From: Leptospirales bacterium | Lineage (GTDB): Bacteria > Spirochaetota > Leptospiria > Leptospirales > Leptospiraceae | Direction: 5' to 3' | Assembly (NCBI GenBank): GCA_013297885.1 | Contig: JAAFIR010000019.1 | Coordinates: 1-64,000 of the forward strand | Length of the DNA: 64,000 nucleotides | In this document: positions 1-10,325 of the stretch, piece by piece | How positions within the stretch are numbered: the first letter of the stretch is position 1 | Layout: every line of letters starts with the position of its first letter | Program-made: the position numbers and the translations under genes | Notes under the pieces: generated by a model | Database searches by the model: none | What the model saw: only the letters and a program-made list of their open reading frames with translations | What the model was told of the DNA's origin: nothing

Positions 1-626
1 GTATCACCAGCAAAAAAAATTGTATAACCTTTATATCTAATGATATATCCAGTATAAGGTTCTCCATCCCAGAGATTATCAAATAACCATCGTCCTCCAA
101 AATGTTGAACTGGAACAGGTGTAATTAAAACTTCATTGGAATTATAAGTTTCCCATCCATTTTCTGAAACTGCTGTCTCTTTCAAAAATATATTATTTGG
201 AATATAGAACTTTCCTCCAATAGGAAAAAAAATTTCTTTAGTACCTTTTAAAGTTTTTAGTGAACTATGGTCTAAATGATCAAAATGATTGTGCGAAATT
301 AAAACAATATCTACAGGTTTAATTTCTTTTTCTTCAAGAGCTGATGCAACAAATCTTTTTAAAACAACTCCTGTTCTAAGATTAAAATTGGGATCAGTTA
401 AAATCCATTTATCAAAAAACTGTATTAATACTGTTGCATGCCCAATCCAATATACTTTTAATTTATCTTTTTCATTAGAATTAATTTGAAGATTTTTTTT
501 TGGTGGTAGGGTTGGAATAAAATTTGTATAGATAAAACAAAATTGAAAAAGTAGTGGAAGAAAAAAGAAATACTTGGAAGAAATGAATCTTCCAAGTCGA
601 AAAAAATTATTTTTTAGAAGTTGCAA
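1..626 (-). CDS. Metallo-beta-lactamase-fold hydrolase (partial, 3' end outside window)
   Basis: The reading frame runs off the left edge. The protein starts with a basic stretch and a hydrophobic segment rich in Phe and Leu ([11 protein letters not shown]), which looks like a signal peptide or lipoprotein leader. It continues with [10 protein letters not shown] and the metal-binding motif HNHFDHLD, the signature of the UlaG/RomA/NAPE-PLD-like branch of the metallo-beta-lactamase superfamily. A later PVQHFGGR and a final FFAGDT fit the same fold. It is probably a Zn-dependent hydrolase anchored to the cell envelope; the substrate is unknown. The best start I see is TTG at 626, inside the end of rplQ, giving a 20-bp overlap and suggesting co-transcription with the ribosomal cluster. 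No in-frame ATG precedes the domain, so the exact start is uncertain. Confidence 0.8.
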   Translation of the reverse strand, partial: MQLLKNNFFRLGRFISSKYFFFLPLLFQFCFIYTNFIPTLPPKKNLQINSNEKDKLKVYWIGHATVLIQFFDKWILTDPNFNLRTGVVLKRFVASALEEKEIKPVDIVLISHNHFDHLDHSSLKTLKGTKEIFFPIGGKFYIPNNIFLKETAVSENGWETYNSNEVLITPVPVQHFGGRWLFDNLWDGEPYTGYIIRYKGYTIFFAGD

Positions 627-1092
627 CCAGTCTTTTTGCTTTGGCTTCAGCTCTTTTAACTTTTAATTTTTCTCTACGTGCTTTTGCATCTTCAAGAAGT
701 TGCTCTCTAGATTTTCTATCAACTAGTTCCAAAATACCTACTTCAGAATTATCTGAAGCTCGATTCACAAGTTTAAAAATTCTAGTATATCCACCTTTTC
801 TTTCTTTAAATCTAGGAGCTATGTCTTCAAAAAGTTTTACAACAACATTCCTGTCTTTAATTCGTTTCATAACTTCTCTTTTGTTATGAAGTGCTTCTTC
901 AGGTTTAACATCATCTAAATTGTATTTAGCTCTTGTTATTAATTTTTCTGCATGTGAGCGAATCACTTTTATTTTTGCAACTGTTGATTCTATTCTTTCA
1001 TGTTTAAATAAACTAGTTACCATATTTTGAACAAGAGCTTTTCTATGCTTGTTTGTTCTGTTTAATTGTTTTACTTTATTACTTTTGTTCAT
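607..1092 (-). CDS. rplQ: 50S ribosomal protein L17
   Basis: L17 of the large subunit, near the polypeptide exit tunnel. The conserved N-terminal [19 protein letters not shown] and the following [19 protein letters not shown] are clear. At 161 residues it is longer than the usual 120-130. The excess is a basic, low-complexity C-terminal tail (about residues 125-161, rich in K, R and A). It is the last gene of the alpha operon: its start touches the stop of rpoA at 1092, and its 3' end overlaps the metallo-beta-lactamase gene by 20 bp. Confidence 0.97.
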   Translation of the reverse strand: MNKSNKVKQLNRTNKHRKALVQNMVTSLFKHERIESTVAKIKVIRSHAEKLITRAKYNLDDVKPEEALHNKREVMKRIKDRNVVVKLFEDIAPRFKERKGGYTRIFKLVNRASDNSEVGILELVDRKSREQLLEDAKARREKLKVKRAEAKAKRLVATSKK

Positions 1093-2069
1093 TAAAAATC
1101 CCTCATTCCAAATGATAATCCAAGTGAATTTAATTTTGATTTAAATTCATTTAAACATTCTTCCGAATAATGTCTAGACTTAGTCATTTCATCTTCATTA
1201 CGTTTTACCAAATCACCAATTAAATCAATTTCTAAACTTCTTAAAATATTTAAAGAACGAACTGAAAGTTCTAATTCTTCGACATGTTTTGCAAGTGATA
1301 CTTTCAATTTTTGATCAGCTTCATCCAATTCATCAGCAGTTTCTTCAACTTCTTCTTCAAAATTAATAAAAATAGTTAAATGATCTTTTAAAATTTTTGC
1401 TGCTTGAGCGAGTGCATCTTCAGGAGAAATTGAACCATCAGTCCAAATTTCCATAGTTAATTTTTCAAAATCAGATCTTTGTGCAACTCTTGTTTCAGAA
1501 ACTTCAAATAAAACTTTTTGAATTGGAGAATACAATGAGTCTACTGGAATTGTTCCCAAAATATCTATCTCTTTTTTCTTTTCTTCAGAAGGATAATATC
1601 CTTTTCCTCTTTGAACTTCTAAATCAATAATTAAATTTGCATCTTCGTTTAAAGTTGCAATTAATAAATCTGGATTCATGACTTCAATAGCAGAATCTAC
1701 TGCTAAATCCCCAGCTTTAAAATATCCAGCACCTTTTTTTTCAATATGAATAATTTTACTCATATCTCTATCTTCAGGTTCATATTTAATTCTAACTTGT
1801 TTTAAGTTTAAAATAATTCTTGGTAAATCTTCAGCAATTCCTTCTATAAAAGAAAACTCATGATTTACACCTTCAATTCGAATAGCTGAAATTGCAGAAC
1901 CTTCAACAGAAGACATTAAAGTTCTTCTAAGTGAATTACCTAATGTAGTTGCAAAACCTCTTTCAAAAGGCTCTGCAACAAATTTTCCATAATTAGGAGT
2001 TGTTCCTTCAGTAGCATACTCGATTTTTTTTGGACGTTTAAATCCTTTTAATAAATTCTTATAACTCAC
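1092..2069 (-). CDS. rpoA: DNA-directed RNA polymerase subunit alpha
   Basis: The alpha subunit forms the dimer that scaffolds assembly of RNA polymerase. The N-terminal domain (about residues 1-235) contains [20 protein letters not shown] and the dimerisation and beta-contact region. An acidic linker ([16 protein letters not shown]) leads to the C-terminal helix-hairpin-helix domain (about 255-325, [11 protein letters not shown]), which binds UP elements and activators. The length of 325 residues is normal. It lies between rpsD and rplQ, the standard alpha-operon position, and shares one base with rplQ. Confidence 0.98.
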   Translation of the reverse strand: MSYKNLLKGFKRPKKIEYATEGTTPNYGKFVAEPFERGFATTLGNSLRRTLMSSVEGSAISAIRIEGVNHEFSFIEGIAEDLPRIILNLKQVRIKYEPEDRDMSKIIHIEKKGAGYFKAGDLAVDSAIEVMNPDLLIATLNEDANLIIDLEVQRGKGYYPSEEKKKEIDILGTIPVDSLYSPIQKVLFEVSETRVAQRSDFEKLTMEIWTDGSISPEDALAQAAKILKDHLTIFINFEEEVEETADELDEADQKLKVSLAKHVEELELSVRSLNILRSLEIDLIGDLVKRNEDEMTKSRHYSEECLNEFKSKLNSLGLSFGMRDF

Positions 2070-2083
2070 TTAAAACCCCTTAA

Positions 2084-2716
2084 TTATTTAGAATACAACT
2101 CAACAATTACTTGTTCTTTAATTGGCATATCCACGTTTTCTCTTTTTGGAAGAGCAATTACTTCACCAGTAAAATTGATATAATCTGGAGTAACCCAATC
2201 TGGATGTCTATTTAAAGACTGAGAAAATTTAATGATCATATCCATGTTAGGAGTTTTAGTTAATTTTGGTTTAATTTCGACTTTATCACCAATTTTTATT
2301 TGGTAAGAAGCAACATTTACTTTATGACCATTAACTACAATGTGACCTTGAGAAATAAAAGATCTAGATTGAGCTCTAGAAGCTGCAAATCCCATTCTAT
2401 AAATTACATTATCTAATCTTCTTTCTAGTTGTTGTAATAATAATTCACCAGTAATTCCTTCCATGTGCGAAGCTTTTTCATAATATTCTCTGAATTTTTT
2501 TTCAAGAACACCATAAATTCTTTTAACTTTTTGTTTCTCTCTTAATTGCAAAGAGTATTCTGAAACTTTCCCTTTTTTCTTTGGAGGAGGTCCCGGAGGA
2601 TTTTTTCTATCTTCAAAGCTACATTTATCTTTATTTAAACATCTTGAGCCTTTTAAAAATAGCTTCAAGCCTTCTCTTCTACAAAGTTTACAAACTGGAC
2701 CAGTGTATCGTGCCAT
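2084..2716 (-). CDS. rpsD: 30S ribosomal protein S4 (zinc-type)
   Basis: A primary 16S rRNA binder that nucleates assembly of the 30S body and is part of the mRNA entry channel. The N-terminus carries Cys9, Cys12, Cys26 and Cys32, so this is the zinc-binding form. The S4 RNA-binding domain is at about residues 98-160 (LERRLDNVIYRMGFA, then SFISQGHIVVNGHKV). The length of 210 residues is normal. It follows rpsK by 6 bp and precedes rpoA by 14 bp. In other bacteria S4 regulates this operon; no leader for that was identified here. Confidence 0.98.
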   Translation of the reverse strand: MARYTGPVCKLCRREGLKLFLKGSRCLNKDKCSFEDRKNPPGPPPKKKGKVSEYSLQLREKQKVKRIYGVLEKKFREYYEKASHMEGITGELLLQQLERRLDNVIYRMGFAASRAQSRSFISQGHIVVNGHKVNVASYQIKIGDKVEIKPKLTKTPNMDMIIKFSQSLNRHPDWVTPDYINFTGEVIALPKRENVDMPIKEQVIVELYSK

Positions 2717-2722
2717 ATAAAA

Positions 2723-3136
2723 TCAAACCCTTCTTCTTTTTCTAGGTCTGCACCCATTATGTGGGAGCGGAGTAATATCTTTAATCATTTTAATTGTAAG
2801 GCCTTTTGATGAAAGGGATCTAATTGCAGACTCTCTTCCAATTCCAGGACCACTTACTAAAACATCAACTTCTCTAATTCCTGCAGCTTCAATAGCTTTA
2901 TCAGCGGCATTACCTGCAGCGATTTGTGCTGCATAAGGAGTTGATTTTTTAGAACCTCTAAATGCCATTAGACCAGATGTCGACCAAGAAATGGTGTTTC
3001 CAGCCATATCAGTAATGGTAACAATTGTGTTATTAAAAGAAGCTTGAATATAAACTTTTCCTTTAGGAATGTTTTTCTTTTCTTTTTTCTTAGTCTTCTT
3101 TTGCTTCTTATCTTTATCTTTTGAGTCTTTTTCCAT
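2723..3136 (-). CDS. rpsK: 30S ribosomal protein S11
   Basis: Component of the 30S platform near the mRNA exit and E site. The conserved core starts at about residue 25 ([18 protein letters not shown]) and ends with the typical [12 protein letters not shown]. The first ~23 residues are an almost pure Lys/Asp/Glu run ([18 protein letters not shown]), a low-complexity N-terminal extension compared with E. coli S11, which makes the protein 137 residues long. It lies between rpsM and rpsD. Confidence 0.97.
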   Translation of the reverse strand: MEKDSKDKDKKQKKTKKKEKKNIPKGKVYIQASFNNTIVTITDMAGNTISWSTSGLMAFRGSKKSTPYAAQIAAGNAADKAIEAAGIREVDVLVSGPGIGRESAIRSLSSKGLTIKMIKDITPLPHNGCRPRKRRRV

Positions 3137-3144
3137 TACACTAC

Positions 3145-3522
3145 CTATTTAGTAACTTTCTTTTTGTTAGCGACAGTTTTTTTGCCACCTTTTCTAGTTC
3201 TTGCATTTGTTTTAGTTCTTTGACCACGAACAGGAAGTCCTCTTCTATGTCTAAGTCCACGATAACAACCAATATCCATTAAACGTTTGATGTTCAAGTT
3301 CACTTCAGAACGAAGATCACCCTCTAAAATATAACCTTCTTCTAAGACTCTTCTTATCGAATTTTCTTGATCATCAGTTAAATCTTTAACTTTAACACTT
3401 ACATCAACTCCAGCTTTTGCTAAAATTTTGATGGAAGATGATTTACCTATGCCATAAACATAAGTTAATCCAACTACAATTCTTTTGTCTCTAGGTAAAT
3501 CTATACCTGCAATTCTCGCCAT
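3145..3522 (-). CDS. rpsM: 30S ribosomal protein S13
   Basis: S13 of the 30S head, which contacts the 50S subunit and the P-site tRNA. It starts [15 protein letters not shown], has the helix-two-turn-helix region [14 protein letters not shown], and ends with the basic tail containing [19 protein letters not shown]. The length of 125 residues is normal. It follows rpmJ after 2 bp and is part of the alpha operon. Confidence 0.98.
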   Translation of the reverse strand: MARIAGIDLPRDKRIVVGLTYVYGIGKSSSIKILAKAGVDVSVKVKDLTDDQENSIRRVLEEGYILEGDLRSEVNLNIKRLMDIGCYRGLRHRRGLPVRGQRTKTNARTRKGGKKTVANKKKVTK

Positions 3523-3524
3523 AA

Positions 3525-3638
3525 TTATCTTTGCCTTTGTTTATGTTTAGGATTTGTGCAAATCACACGAATAATATTCTTTCTTCTGATAATTTTACAA
3601 CTATCACATATTTTTTTAACTGATGTTCTAACTTTCAT
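3525..3638 (-). CDS. rpmJ: 50S ribosomal protein L36 (zinc-type)
   Basis: A 37-residue protein, [19 protein letters not shown] followed by a basic tail. Cys11, Cys14, Cys27 and His32 form the CCCH zinc ribbon of the zinc-containing L36. It is found by translating the gap between infA and rpsM, which is exactly where L36 sits in most bacteria. A short purine-rich stretch precedes the ATG. It is essential for late 50S assembly in many bacteria. Confidence 0.96.
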   Translation of the reverse strand: MKVRTSVKKICDSCKIIRRKNIIRVICTNPKHKQRQR

Positions 3639-3649
3639 ATTCCCCTACT

Positions 3650-3868
3650 CTACTTCTTACGATAAGTAATTCTTCCTTTAGTTAAGTCATATGGTGATAA
3701 TTCAACTGTTACTTTATCACCTGGCAAAATTCTAATATAATGCATTCTCATTTTACCTGAAATATGAGCTAAGATTTTATGACCATTTTCTAGCTCTACT
3801 CTAAACATTGCGTTGGGAAGCGGCTCCATCACAGTACCATCTACTACAATTGCTTCTTCTTTTGGCAA
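3650..3868 (-). CDS. infA: Translation initiation factor IF-1
   Basis: IF-1 occupies the A site of the 30S subunit during initiation and supports IF-2 and IF-3. The protein is a single S1/OB fold: [20 protein letters not shown], then [20 protein letters not shown] and [20 protein letters not shown]. The length of 72 residues is typical. It follows adk directly with 1 bp between them; the map gene that often separates adk and infA is absent. Confidence 0.98.
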   Translation of the reverse strand: MPKEEAIVVDGTVMEPLPNAMFRVELENGHKILAHISGKMRMHYIRILPGDKVTVELSPYDLTKGRITYRKK

Positions 3869-3869
3869 A

Positions 3870-4433
3870 TTAGTTTAATTCCTTTTTTATTAATGAAGTA
3901 ATTTCTTCCATTTTTCCAGTTCCATTGATTTCTTTCAACAGACCTTTTTTCTTATAATAATCTAAAAGTGGAAATGTTTTATTATTATAATTTAATAGAC
4001 GATTTTTGATAGTTTCTTCATTATCGTCTGCTCTACCTTCAATTTTGGCTCTTTCTAAAAGCCTTTTCAAAAGCTCTTCATCAGGTACTGCCAAATTAAT
4101 TACTGCATTCAAACCAAGACCCATTTCTTTCAAAAGAGAATCTAAAGCATCAGCTTGATCTAAAGTTCTTGGAAATCCATCCAATAAAAAACCATGTTTA
4201 CAATCAGCTTCTGCAAGTCGATCTTTAATTATATTTATTACAACTGAATCTGGAACTAAGTCCCCTGCATCCATAAATTTTTTAGCTTCAAGACCTGCTT
4301 TAGTTTGGTTTTTAATTGATTCTCTTAAAATATCACCTGTTGAAACTTGCGGGATTTTATACTCTGAACAAATAATTTTTGCTTGTGTTCCTTTGCCGGC
4401 ACCGGGAGGACCCATAAAAATTAATCTTTGCAT
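3870..4433 (-). CDS. adk: Adenylate kinase (short form)
   Basis: Catalyses AMP + ATP = 2 ADP in the cytoplasm. The P-loop is [10 protein letters not shown] at residues 8-17. The AMP-binding STGDILR and the [15 protein letters not shown] segment follow. The enzyme is 187 residues, and the LID region is only a short [13 protein letters not shown] loop. It is therefore a short-type kinase lacking the ~27-residue zinc or hydrogen-bonded lid of the long forms. It lies between secY and infA, as in many spc operons. Confidence 0.97.
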   Translation of the reverse strand: MQRLIFMGPPGAGKGTQAKIICSEYKIPQVSTGDILRESIKNQTKAGLEAKKFMDAGDLVPDSVVINIIKDRLAEADCKHGFLLDGFPRTLDQADALDSLLKEMGLGLNAVINLAVPDEELLKRLLERAKIEGRADDNEETIKNRLLNYNNKTFPLLDYYKKKGLLKEINGTGKMEEITSLIKKELN

Positions 4434-4438
4434 TTTTC

Positions 4439-5794
4439 TTACCTTCCCTTAATCTTTGATTTTTTCATAAAGCCTGATTGATTTCTCATAACAAGTTGAG
4501 CTTCAATTTGTTTAAGTGTATCTAATGCAACCCCTACCATAATTAATAGTGATGTACCGCCAAATGTATAAACTAAAGCACCACCACCTGAGCTAGTCCC
4601 TAAATCTAAAAAACGTATTATAAGGTAAGGAGATAAAGCTAATGCAGCTAAAAATATAGAACCTGGTAAAGTAATTCGATTTAATACTTTTTCAATATAA
4701 ACTTTAGTATCTGATCCAGCTCTAATTCCAGGAATATATCCACCATATTTTTTTAAATTCTCAGATAACTCTTGTGGGTTAAACTGAATTGAAGTATAAA
4801 AATATGCAAAGAAAATAATTAATCCAGTATAAATCATATGATGAACTATTGAATGATACCATATTGTTGAAAATGGGTTTAAATAGTCCAATAAAATTAC
4901 CCAACCCGCCCATTGACTTCCTGAACTGGAAAGACTTTGAAAAATTGTTTGAGGAAATAAGATTAAACTAGAAGCAAAAATAATTGGCATTACATTTGCA
5001 CCATTAACTTTAAAAGGTAAGCTTTGGCTTTTTGCTTGGACCATTCTTCTTCCAACCATTTGTTTACCATATTGCAATGGAACTTTTCTCACACCTTGAG
5101 TTAAATAGATTGTAAAGAAAATTAATAAAATAAAAATGATAAACAAAATTAAAATAGAAAGTGGCTCAGGATTATCTACAGTAAATAATTGAATTACAGC
5201 TTTTGGCATCCTTCCAACAATACCAGCGAAAATAATTAATGATACACCATTACCAATTCCACGTTCTGTAATTTGTTCACCCATCCATAAAAGTAAAATT
5301 GTACCAGTAGTAATAGTTAAAATTGCTAAAGGAACAAAAAAACCACCAACATTTGGGCTTATTAAACCAGGATATTGTGCTTCTCTACCTTGGAATTGAG
5401 AAACCATATAATAACTTTGAAAAATACAAAGAAACAGAGTTCCAATTTTGGTGTATTGGTTGATTTTTTTTCTACCTTCTTCACCTTCTTTTTGAAGTTT
5501 TTGTAAAGAAGGAATTAAGACCATAAATAATTGCATGATAATTGAAGAAGAAATATAAGGCATGATTCCAAGTGTGAAAATGGACATATTCGACAAGGCA
5601 CCACCAGAAAACAAGTCAACCATTCCAAGAAATCCACCTGCAAACTCTTTTGAAGCATTAGCAGCTATTATACTATTTATACCTGGAACAGTAATTTGTG
5701 TCCCAACTCTAAATACTAATAGCATGCCTAATGTGAATAAAATTTTACTTCTTAATTCTTGAATTCTAAAAATGGATAAAATTGTTTGAATCAT
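4439..5794 (-). CDS. secY: Preprotein translocase subunit SecY
   Basis: The central pore of the Sec translocon in the inner membrane, working with SecE, SecG and SecA. The protein is 451 residues with about ten predicted membrane segments. Landmark motifs include [13 protein letters not shown] near the N-terminus, the plug and TM2 region ([20 protein letters not shown]), [12 protein letters not shown], and the cytoplasmic loop [20 protein letters not shown] used by SecA and ribosomes. It lies between rplO (2 bp) and adk (5 bp). Confidence 0.98.
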   Translation of the reverse strand: MIQTILSIFRIQELRSKILFTLGMLLVFRVGTQITVPGINSIIAANASKEFAGGFLGMVDLFSGGALSNMSIFTLGIMPYISSSIIMQLFMVLIPSLQKLQKEGEEGRKKINQYTKIGTLFLCIFQSYYMVSQFQGREAQYPGLISPNVGGFFVPLAILTITTGTILLLWMGEQITERGIGNGVSLIIFAGIVGRMPKAVIQLFTVDNPEPLSILILFIIFILLIFFTIYLTQGVRKVPLQYGKQMVGRRMVQAKSQSLPFKVNGANVMPIIFASSLILFPQTIFQSLSSSGSQWAGWVILLDYLNPFSTIWYHSIVHHMIYTGLIIFFAYFYTSIQFNPQELSENLKKYGGYIPGIRAGSDTKVYIEKVLNRITLPGSIFLAALALSPYLIIRFLDLGTSSGGGALVYTFGGTSLLIMVGVALDTLKQIEAQLVMRNQSGFMKKSKIKGR

Positions 5795-5796
5795 TG

Positions 5797-6327
5797 TTAA
5801 ACTTTAACCTCAGTTTTTCTAGAAGTGAAAGTTCCACCTTTGCTTTGAATTTTTTCGAGAGCAGAAGCTGAACAAGCATCTGCTGTGATTTTTAATGAAG
5901 AAGTAATATCACCAGTTCCTAAAATTTTAATTAAATTGGAAGCTGACTTAACTATCCCTTTGCTAGCTAAAATTTCTGGAGTAATTTCACCTGTTAAATT
6001 GTATCTTGCAATATCACCTAAATTCACAGGTTGAAATGCTTCTTTAAAAATATTAGTAAAACCACGTTTTGGAACTCTCAATTTTAAAGGCATTTGTCCA
6101 CCTTCAAAACCTCTTTTCATACTAGAGGCACGAGCTTTTTGACCTTTTTGACCTCTTGTAGCTGTTTTACCCATTCCAGAACCTGGACCTTGACCAATTC
6201 TTTTTTTATCTTTTCTAGAATTTTTTGGAACAGGAATTAAATTAGAAGTATTTAAATTACCAGATGCTTTTTTTGTTCTAGGCTTAGAATGAGAACTATT
6301 AACTCGATTTGTAACTCTTTTTGTCAT
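5797..6327 (-). CDS. rplO: 50S ribosomal protein L15 with N-terminal extension
   Basis: L15 contacts 23S rRNA and is needed late in 50S assembly. The canonical glycine-rich region [20 protein letters not shown] starts at about residue 42, where E. coli L15 has it near residue 18. The protein therefore has an extra basic, Ser/Asn/Thr-rich N-terminal stretch and is 176 residues long. [18 protein letters not shown] confirms the family. A start further inside would shorten it, but no better in-frame ATG is visible before the motif. Confidence 0.95.
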   Translation of the reverse strand: MTKRVTNRVNSSHSKPRTKKASGNLNTSNLIPVPKNSRKDKKRIGQGPGSGMGKTATRGQKGQKARASSMKRGFEGGQMPLKLRVPKRGFTNIFKEAFQPVNLGDIARYNLTGEITPEILASKGIVKSASNLIKILGTGDITSSLKITADACSASALEKIQSKGGTFTSRKTEVKV

Positions 6328-6329
6328 AA

Positions 6330-6509
6330 TTATGCCTTTTCTACTTTTACTAAATAACCAATCGCTCTTAACATTCCCTTGATTTCTGGAGTGCTTTTGT
6401 GAACTCTTGAATTACCAATTTTTCTCAAACCCAAAGCAACTAAAGTGCTTCTGTGTTTTGGTATCACACCAATTGTACTTTTAATTTGGGTAACTTTAAT
6501 TTCTTCCAT
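6330..6509 (-). CDS. rpmD: 50S ribosomal protein L30
   Basis: A 59-residue protein, MEEIKVTQIKSTIGVIPKH, continuing with TLVALGLRKIGNSRVHKSTP, the L30/L7-type fold. It lies in the canonical slot between rpsE and rplO, 2 bp from each. Its compact length matches bacterial L30 (58-62 residues). Confidence 0.96.
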   Translation of the reverse strand: MEEIKVTQIKSTIGVIPKHRSTLVALGLRKIGNSRVHKSTPEIKGMLRAIGYLVKVEKA

Positions 6510-6511
6510 GA

Positions 6512-7021
6512 CTAAATCTCTTCTGAACCAAATAATTTTTTTAACGAAATTTTTCTTTTTCTTGCTGTATTCAAGGGAGTATCTAATTTTTTTAATGCTT
6601 CAAAAGTTGCTTTGACAATATTTAAAGCATTACCCGAACCATATGACTTAGAAAGAATATCTTGAACACCTGCTTTTTCAACAACTGAACGAACAGATTC
6701 ACCAGCAATAATTCCTGTTCCAGCAGAACATGGTCTTAAATAAACCCTTGCAGATTTAAACTTTCCCACAACTTCATGAGGAATAGTATGACCAATAACA
6801 TTTACTTTAATTAAGTTTTTCTTAGCTGATTCAATTGATTTGCGAATTGCGTCAGGGACTTCGTTAGCTTTCCCAAAACCAATTCCAATTCTGTTTTTTG
6901 TATCACCTACAACTGTTAATGCGTTAAAAGAAAATCTTCTACCACCTTTAACAACTTTAGCAACTCTATCAATTTTTACAACTTTTTCTGAAAATTCTTT
7001 AACTTCTTCGTTTTCTGCCAT
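6512..7021 (-). CDS. rpsE: 30S ribosomal protein S5
   Basis: S5 contributes to decoding accuracy and the mRNA entry helicase. The double-stranded RNA-binding N-terminal domain is at about residues 12-78 ([20 protein letters not shown]). The C-terminal domain follows ([20 protein letters not shown], then [20 protein letters not shown]). The length of 169 residues is normal. It directly abuts rplR (7022). Confidence 0.97.
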   Translation of the reverse strand: MAENEEVKEFSEKVVKIDRVAKVVKGGRRFSFNALTVVGDTKNRIGIGFGKANEVPDAIRKSIESAKKNLIKVNVIGHTIPHEVVGKFKSARVYLRPCSAGTGIIAGESVRSVVEKAGVQDILSKSYGSGNALNIVKATFEALKKLDTPLNTARKRKISLKKLFGSEEI

Positions 7022-7390
7022 TTAAAATTCCAATCCTTCTTTTCTAGCTGAATCAGCAAAAGCAGCCAATTTACCATGATAAATAATCCCTGATCTATCA
7101 AGCATAACTCTTGTTACGCCTTTACTTTTTGATCTTTCAGCAATTACTTTTCCAAGTTCTTCTGCAGACTTTTTATTCTTTTTAGAATAACCTTTTGTTT
7201 CAAAAGTCTTTTCTAATGTAGTTGCAAATGCGATAGTATTTCCAGTTTTGTCATCAATAACTTGAGCTTGTAAAAAACGATTTGATTTATTAAAAACGAG
7301 TCTTGGTCTATCACCATTTTGTTTGAGCTTGTATCTAGCTCTTTCAATTCTTCTTTTAGTTGATACTGAATGCTTTTGCTTATTAATCAT
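7022..7390 (-). CDS. rplR: 50S ribosomal protein L18
   Basis: Binds 5S rRNA and, with L5 and L25, joins it to the 50S subunit. The N-terminal basic tail is followed by [20 protein letters not shown] and the C-terminal [20 protein letters not shown], which is highly characteristic. The length of 122 residues is normal. It shares one base with the end of rplF and abuts rpsE, showing tight operon packing. Confidence 0.97.
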   Translation of the reverse strand: MINKQKHSVSTKRRIERARYKLKQNGDRPRLVFNKSNRFLQAQVIDDKTGNTIAFATTLEKTFETKGYSKKNKKSAEELGKVIAERSKSKGVTRVMLDRSGIIYHGKLAAFADSARKEGLEF

Positions 7391-7929
7391 TACTTCTTAC
7401 CTGTCTTACCAGCTTTACGTCTGATGTATTCATTTTGGTATTTAATACCTTTACCTTTGTATGGTTCAGGGGGTTTAAAAGAACGAATATTTGCTGCAGT
7501 TTGACCAACTAATTGCCTATCAATTCCAGTAATTTTGATTTTCAACTGGTCAACTACATCAATTTTAATTCCTTGAGGTTCAGGGTAAACAACTTCATGT
7601 GAAAATCCCAAGTTCATAACTAAGTTAGCACCTTTTTTTTGAGCTCTAAAACCAACACCAAATACTTCTAAATTTTTTTCCCAACCAGCAGAAACACCTT
7701 TAACACAATTGTTAAATAGAGCTCTAACTAAACCATGTAATGCAACAACTTGTTTATCTTCTGAATCACGAGCAAATTTAATTGTATTACCTTCTTGGCT
7801 CATGGTAATACCTTTATAAATAGGAGTAAGTAAACTTCCAAGGGGACCTTTCACTTCTACTTTATCTCCGATTAATTTTACTTCAGTTTTTGCAGGGAGA
7901 ACAACTATATCTTTACCAATTCTTGACAT
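7390..7929 (-). CDS. rplF: 50S ribosomal protein L6
   Basis: L6 lies near the GTPase-associated centre and the sarcin-ricin loop. It starts [19 protein letters not shown] and has two repeated alpha/beta domains. The C-terminal RNA-binding signature is [20 protein letters not shown], then [10 protein letters not shown]. The length of 179 residues is typical. It lies between rpsH and rplR. Confidence 0.98.
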   Translation of the reverse strand: MSRIGKDIVVLPAKTEVKLIGDKVEVKGPLGSLLTPIYKGITMSQEGNTIKFARDSEDKQVVALHGLVRALFNNCVKGVSAGWEKNLEVFGVGFRAQKKGANLVMNLGFSHEVVYPEPQGIKIDVVDQLKIKITGIDRQLVGQTAANIRSFKPPEPYKGKGIKYQNEYIRRKAGKTGKK

Positions 7930-7945
7930 ATTTATTAATTCAAAG

Positions 7946-8341
7946 TTACGATACGTAACAAAGAACTTCTCCTCCGATTTTTAATTTCATTGCTTTTTTA
8001 TTACTCATCACACCTTTCGAAGTAGATAAAATTGAAATACCCATATTACTTTTATAAGGTCTAACATTTTCAAAAGGAATATAAACTCTTCTACCAGGTT
8101 TTGAAACTCTTTTAATTTCTCTAATCACTGATTTTCTGTTTTCATCATATCTTAAAGTAACTTGGTATTCAGAAATATTATTTTCTTTTTTTTCTGAAAA
8201 ATCTTCTATAAATCCTTCTGATTTTAAAATTGATAAAATCGAATTTTTTAATTTACTTCCAGCCACTTTACAAACAGGATGTTTTGCATTTCCTGCATTT
8301 CTTATTCGAGTAAGCATATCGCCAATAGGGTCTGATAACAT
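7946..8341 (-). CDS. rpsH: 30S ribosomal protein S8
   Basis: A primary 16S rRNA binder; in E. coli it is also the spc-operon translational repressor. It starts with the family pattern [19 protein letters not shown] and ends with [19 protein letters not shown] before GGEVLCYVS. The length of 131 residues is normal. No S8 regulatory hairpin at the rplX/rplE junction was identified by eye. Confidence 0.98.
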   Translation of the reverse strand: MLSDPIGDMLTRIRNAGNAKHPVCKVAGSKLKNSILSILKSEGFIEDFSEKKENNISEYQVTLRYDENRKSVIREIKRVSKPGRRVYIPFENVRPYKSNMGISILSTSKGVMSNKKAMKLKIGGEVLCYVS

Positions 8342-8353
8342 AATTTTACCTTT

Positions 8354-8539
8354 TTACCAAGAAGCCTTAGTCACACCAGGAATCTGTGCTGTGCTAGCTA
8401 ATTTTCTAAAACAAATTCTACAAATTCCAAATCTTCTCAAATACCCACGAGATCTTCCACAATTAGAACAACGATTGTATTCTTGAACTTTGAACTTTTT
8501 CTTTTTTGCATGTCTTGCAATAATTGAAGCTTTTGCCAT
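8354..8539 (-). CDS. rpsN: 30S ribosomal protein S14, zinc-type
   Basis: The short, 61-residue zinc form of S14 in the 30S head. Cys24, Cys27, Cys40 and Cys43 form the zinc ribbon ([20 protein letters not shown]). The long, zinc-independent form would be about 100 residues. It lies between rplE and rpsH, its standard place. Confidence 0.97.
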   Translation of the reverse strand: MAKASIIARHAKKKKFKVQEYNRCSNCGRSRGYLRRFGICRICFRKLASTAQIPGVTKASW

Positions 8540-8547
8540 TTTATCCC

Positions 8548-9096
8548 CTATTTTTTCTTATAAGGCATTCCAAAACTTGCTAAAAGTTCGTAAGCCTCTG
8601 CGTCAGATTTAGTACTTGTTACCATTGTGATATTCATACCATGAATGCTATGAACTTTATCAAATTGAATTTCAGGAAAAATAATTTGCTCTTTCACAGA
8701 TAAATTATAATTTCCTCTTCCATCAAAACCTTTAGGATTTACACCTTTAAAGTCTCTCACACGAGGTAAAGCCACGTTTATAAACCTATCTAGGAACTCA
8801 AACATTTTTTCACCACGAAGAGTAAGCATGCAACCGATGTTCATATTCTCTCTCAATTTAAAACCTGCAATAGATTTAGTAGCTTTTGTTTTTACTGCTT
8901 TTTGTCCAGTAATTGCTGCTAATGTATCCAATGCTGATTCAAGTGCTTTTGGATTTGAATGTCCATCACCCATTCCCACGTTTAAGACTATTTTTTCTAG
9001 TCTTGGAACTTGAGAAATAGATTTAAAATTAAATTTCTTTTGTAAAACTTGAACTATTTCTTCTAAGTATTTTTTCTTTAATCTAGATACTTCCAT
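8548..9096 (-). CDS. rplE: 50S ribosomal protein L5
   Basis: L5 binds 5S rRNA in the central protuberance and contacts P-site tRNA. Key segments are [20 protein letters not shown], the [20 protein letters not shown] region, and the C-terminal [20 protein letters not shown]. The length of 182 residues is typical. It sits between rplX (2 bp) and rpsN (8 bp). Confidence 0.98.
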   Translation of the reverse strand: MEVSRLKKKYLEEIVQVLQKKFNFKSISQVPRLEKIVLNVGMGDGHSNPKALESALDTLAAITGQKAVKTKATKSIAGFKLRENMNIGCMLTLRGEKMFEFLDRFINVALPRVRDFKGVNPKGFDGRGNYNLSVKEQIIFPEIQFDKVHSIHGMNITMVTSTKSDAEAYELLASFGMPYKKK

Positions 9097-9098
9097 AA

Positions 9099-9458
9099 TT
9101 AACCTTTAGATTTTAAAACCCTTTCTTTTTTTCCAGACTTCTTATCAACTTCAATTTTAACTCTTGCACCTTTTTTGGCTTTAGAATCAAATAACATAAC
9201 ATTTGATATATGAACTGAATTTTCAATTTCTATGATTCCACCTTGAGGATTTTCTTGAGTAGGTCGAACATATTTCTTTCTTTTATTGATACCTGCAACA
9301 TAAACTCTATCTCTTTTTTTGTCTATTGATAGAATTTTACCTTTTTTACCTTTATCTTCTAATTTACCAGCAATGACGATAACTTCGTCATCTTTTCTAA
9401 GTTTAATTTTTTTAAACTTAGTTGGTTCAGAACCTTTGTAAGGAGCTTTTTTAGCCAT
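9099..9458 (-). CDS. rplX: 50S ribosomal protein L24
   Basis: An early 50S assembly protein near the tunnel exit. The KOW motif is at about residues 23-50 ([20 protein letters not shown]), followed by [20 protein letters not shown]. It is 119 residues, with about 15 extra N-terminal residues ([15 protein letters not shown]) before the family core and a basic C-terminal tail. It shares one base with rplN. Confidence 0.97.
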   Translation of the reverse strand: MAKKAPYKGSEPTKFKKIKLRKDDEVIVIAGKLEDKGKKGKILSIDKKRDRVYVAGINKRKKYVRPTQENPQGGIIEIENSVHISNVMLFDSKAKKGARVKIEVDKKSGKKERVLKSKG

Positions 9459-9850
9459 TATAAAACCTCCGGTGCTAAGGAAATAATTTTCATAAATTTT
9501 TTGTCTCTAAGCTCTCGAGCTACAGGCCCAAAAATCCTAGTTCCTTTTGGATTACCTTTATCGTCAATAATTGCTACTGCATTATCATCAAAACGAATAT
9601 AACTTCCATCAGGTCTTCTAATTTCTTTTTTTGTTCTAACAACTACAGCTCTTTGCACTGCTTTAGCATGGACTTTTTTTCCCACAGAATCTCTTAAACC
9701 ATAACCTGGTTGAGAATCTTTTACTGCAACTATGATTTCATCACCAATTGTAGCGTATCTTTTTTTAGAACCACCAAGAACTTTTACACACTGAACTCTT
9801 TTAACTCCTGAGTTGTCTGCAACTTGTAAAAATGTTTGCATTTGAATCAT
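9458..9850 (-). CDS. rplN: 50S ribosomal protein L14
   Basis: L14 forms an intersubunit bridge with 16S rRNA. It starts [20 protein letters not shown] and contains [14 protein letters not shown] and the C-terminal [20 protein letters not shown], both diagnostic. It is 130 residues; family members are usually about 122, and the extra is an internal insertion before the FDDNAVAI strand. The MIQ start is the conserved one. Confidence 0.97.
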   Translation of the reverse strand: MIQMQTFLQVADNSGVKRVQCVKVLGGSKKRYATIGDEIIVAVKDSQPGYGLRDSVGKKVHAKAVQRAVVVRTKKEIRRPDGSYIRFDDNAVAIIDDKGNPKGTRIFGPVARELRDKKFMKIISLAPEVL

Positions 9851-9851
9851 A

Positions 9852-10106
9852 TTATTTAGCCTTCTCGATTACTTTAATGAGACTATGTCTTTTTTCTCTG
9901 GATAGAGGTCTAGTCTCTAATGCTAAAATAATATCACCTTCTTTACATTCACTTTTTTCATCATGAACTTTAATTCTGGCAGTCTTCTTGGTAATTTTTT
10001 TGAATATTGGATGATTGTGAGTGTATCCAACTTCTATAACTACAGTTTTAGACATTTTAGCACTTACTACTTTTCCTTGAACTGTTTTACGTTTATTTCT
10101 TTCCAT
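9852..10106 (-). CDS. rpsQ: 30S ribosomal protein S17
   Basis: A 16S rRNA-binding OB-fold protein. It starts [20 protein letters not shown], the typical S17 beginning, and contains [20 protein letters not shown] and [20 protein letters not shown]. The length of 84 residues is normal. It is 1 bp from rplN and 6 bp from rpmC. Confidence 0.97.
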   Translation of the reverse strand: MERNKRKTVQGKVVSAKMSKTVVIEVGYTHNHPIFKKITKKTARIKVHDEKSECKEGDIILALETRPLSREKRHSLIKVIEKAK

Positions 10107-10112
10107 AATTTC

Positions 10113-10325
10113 CTACTTCTTCCCAGCTTTGATTTCTCTTTCTCTTTTTTCAGTGAGAAGTTTAGCAATTTTTCTTTTTAAAGTACGAATGATTTTTGGA
10201 TTAGATTCAAAACTTCTTGTTATGGCATAGTTGAACCTTAATTCTCTTAACTCTTTACTTGTTTCATTAACTTGAGTTAAAATTTCATTATCTTTTAAAT
10301 CTTTGATATTTGCTTTTTTCTTCAT
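10113..10325 (-). CDS. rpmC: 50S ribosomal protein L29
   Basis: A small helical-hairpin protein at the tunnel exit that helps recruit trigger factor and SRP. The family pattern [20 protein letters not shown] is followed by the [18 protein letters not shown] helix. At 70 residues it is typical. Its start overlaps the end of rplP by 4 bp, implying translational coupling. Confidence 0.95.
   Translation of the reverse strand: MKKKANIKDLKDNEILTQVNETSKELRELRFNYAITRSFESNPKIIRTLKRKIAKLLTEKREREIKAGKK

Noticed and set aside
289-489. Plus-strand open frame of 66 residues at the left end
   Set aside because: It lies antisense to the MBL-fold gene, which has clear motifs; the plus-strand product has none.
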